Shown here: piece by piece, positions 61,900-64,000 of the stretch | Numbering within the stretch: the first letter of the stretch is position 1 | How the letters are laid out: each line of letters starts with the position of its first letter | Origin: Azotimanducus chitobiosivorans | GTDB lineage: Bacteria > Pseudomonadota > Gammaproteobacteria > Pseudomonadales > Azotimanducaceae | DNA: 64,000 nt | Direction: 5' to 3' | NCBI GenBank assembly: GCA_965200235.1 | Contig: OZ241339.1 | Span: 2,294,001-2,358,000, forward strand | Program-made: the position numbers and the translations under genes | Notes under the pieces: model-generated | The model's database searches: none | Seen by the model: only the letters and a program-made list of their open reading frames with translations | What the model was told of the DNA's origin: nothing

Positions 61900-62110
61900 G
61901 TAGAAAGTCTCGACAACGAAAATTCGATCCCGACACCCGTTTGAGCGGTCGATTGAGGACAATATAGAGTCATATTTGACCAAACGGAAAGCTGCATGTC
62001 CGAGTGCTCGTTGCGGAACACGGCGGCGGATGCGCGCAGGCGATTGTCGAACCACAGGCCCTTGACGCCGGCCTCAATATTGAAGCCACCGCCAGCGAGT
62101 GTCCGTTGAC
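61900..62110 (-). pseudogene. Fragment of a TonB-dependent receptor
   Basis: The minus strand reads LAGGGFNIEAGVKGLWFDNR, then LRASAAVFRNEHSDMQLSVW and SN. This is the hallmark of a TonB receptor barrel (E-x-G-x-K-x-x-x-x-D-x-R-L...A-x-F...D-x-Q-L). The frame has no plug or terminus on either side, so only about 70 residues remain between the repeat element and the carboxylase gene. Confidence 0.65.
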
Positions 62111-62119
62111 AATACGCCT

Positions 62120-64000
62120 TCAATCCCCTTCAGGCCGCAGCACAAACAACAGGTCGCCAGCGTTGATCTGCTGGCCTGACGAGCGGTTGATGCGGGTCAC
62201 CCGGTAGCGCTTGCTCTCATCGTAGAGCGTCTGATCACCCTGATTGAAGTCCTTGAGACGCAGCGGCGTGAACACCTTCATGGCCTCAATCTGACAGAGA
62301 ATGTCAGTGACCCCGACAACTTCTCCGATCGACACAAACTCAGGATCGCCCGGACTCGGCGTCATGTAGACGATGCCGGTGCTCGCTGCGAGCACCTTGA
62401 CCTCGTCGCTGCCTTCGATGGCAAGCGCATCGGCGTCAAACGCATCGGCGCGCGCGCCTGCGGCCGCAGTGATGCGCGCGGCAAGCGCATCGACATCGGT
62501 GCGCGCCATGAACTCCTCCATGAAGTTCGTGTCGTAGCGCCCTTTCTTAAAGACATCATCGGTCAAAATCGACTTCAAGAGTTCGACATTGGTGCAGATG
62601 CCTTCAATGCGTACTTCGCTCAAAAATCCGTGCAAGCGCTTGATGCAGTCATTGCGCGAACGTCCGGTGGCGATGACTTGCGCGACCAGGCTGTCATAGT
62701 AGGGCGACACGCTGCGCCCTTCGGCGATGCAGCAAATCACGTCCACCTTGTCATCGTCAGGCAGCACGCAGCTGGTCACAGACCCCGGGTCGGGACGGAA
62801 CACAGGCTTTCCGTTCGAGTCGCGCACAAGCCGTTCAGCGTTGATCCGCGCTTCGATGGCGTAGCCCTTTTCCTTGGGCGACATGTCCTCGATGCTCGCG
62901 CCGCCGGCAATCTCGAACTGCGCACCAACAATGTCGATGCCAGACACATGCTCTGTGACCGGATGCTCCACCTGCAGGCGCGTGTTCATCTCCATGAAGT
63001 AGACATCGTTGTTGGCGAGATCGAAAATGAATTCGACCGTGCCGGCGCCCACATACTCCACCGCATCGGCGAGCGACGCCGCGTATTCGAGCACCCGCGT
63101 CCGCAATTCGGCTGGCAGCATCGTCGATCCTGATTCCTCAAAGATCTTCTGCTTGTCGCGCTGCACACTGCAATCGCGCAGTCCAAGGATGCGCGTGTTG
63201 CCATGCGTATCGCGCAGCACCTGCACCTCGATGTGGCGGAGCGACGTCACATAGCGCTCCAGATAGACATCGCCGCTGCCGAAGGCGGCGCGCGCTTCGA
63301 CGGTCACGCGCGTGTAGAGCTCGTGGAACTGATCAAAGGACTCGACCACTTGCAAGCCCTTGCCGCCGCCGCCATGCACGGCCTTGATGAGCACCGGAAA
63401 GCCAATGCTGCTCGCCATGTCGAGGCCGCTCTCGACGTCGCTCAAGATGCCGTGGCTGCCCGGTACGACGGTCACGCCTTGCTCGCGCGCGGTGTTGATG
63501 GCATTCGACTTGTTGCCCATCACTTCCATGCTGCTCACCGGCGGACCCACGAAATTGACGCCGTGACTTCGGCACAGCGCCGCGAACTGCGCGTTCTCGG
63601 AGAGGAAGCCGATGCCGGGATGCAGCGCATCCACCTGCTCCTGCTGACACACGCGAATCACGCTCTGCGCGTTCAGATAGCTCTCATCGGGCGTGTTGCC
63701 GCCGATGCACACGAGCTGATCGTTTGCTGTCAGCATGCTCGCGGGCACAGATTCCATATCCGGGTCCGATTGCACCAGCACCACCTCAATACCGAGGCGC
63801 TGCGCCACGCGGATGAGCTTGACCGCAGTGCAGCCGCGGGCATGGATGAGCACGCGCTTGACCGGACGAATCAGATCGCGTTCGGCAACCTCGCGCTGCG
63901 TCGTCTCAGGCAGGGCAGTGCCGAATTCGCCTTGCAGCACGCGCCCGAGCACATCCTCGACGCTCTCTGAGGGCACTGGCATGTCGGCATCGATCTGCCG
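62120..64000 (-). CDS. Biotin carboxylase/biotin-carrier part of an acyl-CoA or pyruvate carboxylase (partial at window edge)
   Basis: The frame runs off the right edge without needing a start. The ATG at 63982 is in frame, but the codons before it remain open. A biotin carboxylase core is clear: VKRVLIHARGCTAVKLIRVAQ, the ATP-grasp segments KAVHGGGGKGLQVV, EFIFDLANNDVYFMEMNTRLQVEHPVTE, and GYAIEARINAE. The last 100 residues hold a biotinyl domain with the attachment motif ILCQIEAMKVFTPL (Lys 51 residues before the end). The first 40 residues (SESVEDVLGRVLQGEFGTAL) look like the end of a carboxyltransferase linker. I therefore infer a larger fused carboxylase. Confidence 0.85.
   Translation of the reverse strand, partial: RQIDADMPVPSESVEDVLGRVLQGEFGTALPETTQREVAERDLIRPVKRVLIHARGCTAVKLIRVAQRLGIEVVLVQSDPDMESVPASMLTANDQLVCIGGNTPDESYLNAQSVIRVCQQEQVDALHPGIGFLSENAQFAALCRSHGVNFVGPPVSSMEVMGNKSNAINTAREQGVTVVPGSHGILSDVESGLDMASSIGFPVLIKAVHGGGGKGLQVVESFDQFHELYTRVTVEARAAFGSGDVYLERYVTSLRHIEVQVLRDTHGNTRILGLRDCSVQRDKQKIFEESGSTMLPAELRTRVLEYAASLADAVEYVGAGTVEFIFDLANNDVYFMEMNTRLQVEHPVTEHVSGIDIVGAQFEIAGGASIEDMSPKEKGYAIEARINAERLVRDSNGKPVFRPDPGSVTSCVLPDDDKVDVICCIAEGRSVSPYYDSLVAQVIATGRSRNDCIKRLHGFLSEVRIEGICTNVELLKSILTDDVFKKGRYDTNFMEEFMARTDVDALAARITAAAGARADAFDADALAIEGSDEVKVLAASTGIVYMTPSPGDPEFVSIGEVVGVTDILCQIEAMKVFTPLRLKDFNQGDQTLYDESKRYRVTRINRSSGQQINAGDLLFVLRPEGD

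Overview
The window looks like a chromosomal piece of a heterotrophic, GC-rich Gammaproteobacterium, probably marine and uncultured. The evidence is a mix of fatty-acid enzymes (an ACAD10/11-type acyl-CoA dehydrogenase, TesB thioesterase, enoyl-CoA hydratase), TonB-dependent receptors, a DUF6279-type lipoprotein, a RecQ helicase, a bacterial voltage-gated sodium channel and an autotransporter. The taxon is inferred from gene families only. No rRNA or convincing complete tRNA gene is present.

Layout. 1-3.6 kb: edge of a MASE2-type membrane protein, a GPH-type sugar transporter, an acyl-CoA dehydrogenase and an SRPBCC protein. 3.6-5.2 kb: gene debris, namely a cytochrome P450 tail and a collapsed ATPase/partner pair. 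5.1-18.3 kb: ordinary chromosome with nitroreductase, a coiled-coil membrane protein, a urate-oxidase-N-type membrane protein, a lipoprotein, an AlkD-like protein, an N-acetylhexosamine kinase/hexosaminidase pair, a sodium channel, RecQ, a PNPOx/SixA/LLM operon and an ABC-F protein. 18.3-20.7 kb: a graveyard of mobile and defence genes (a truncated HTH antitoxin, a degenerate IS3 element, a truncated type I-C cas5, a HicB-like gene, a headless hicA). 20.7-25.3 kb: a tandem duplication of an M23 peptidase plus a large secreted protein of unknown family.

25.4-35.5 kb: one tightly overlapping minus-strand operon: tesB, moxR ATPase, CoxE-like VWA protein, oppA, oppB, oppC, oppD, oppF, GNAT. 35.5-40.5 kb: an island of about 5 kb bounded by 241/246-bp direct repeats of the tesB 5' end. 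It holds a cytosine-5 DNA methyltransferase, a histidine kinase with two GHKL ATPase domains and a receiver-domain protein, all translationally coupled. This is the best candidate for an unusual defence or epigenetic system. 40.7-44.3 kb: a PNPOx-family gene whose 3' end is duplicated around a small secreted protein and an IS481-like element, then a tRNA-like hairpin cluster and a palindromic repeat.

44.3-50.2 kb: a 1953-residue autotransporter with repeated beta-sandwich modules. 50.2-56.8 kb: a TPP riboswitch leading into a TonB-dependent receptor, then a second TonB-dependent receptor with a G11 tract near its N-terminus and a TlpA-like thioredoxin. 56.8-64.0 kb: enoyl-CoA hydratase, a metallo-beta-lactamase/M28 peptidase fusion, an intact IS5-family element with CTAG target duplications, a dispersed palindromic repeat, a TonB-receptor fragment, and the biotin carboxylase/biotin carrier end of an acyl-CoA carboxylase running off the window.

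Many adjacent genes are coupled by ATGA, GTGA or TTGA stop/start overlaps, and I used these to choose starts.
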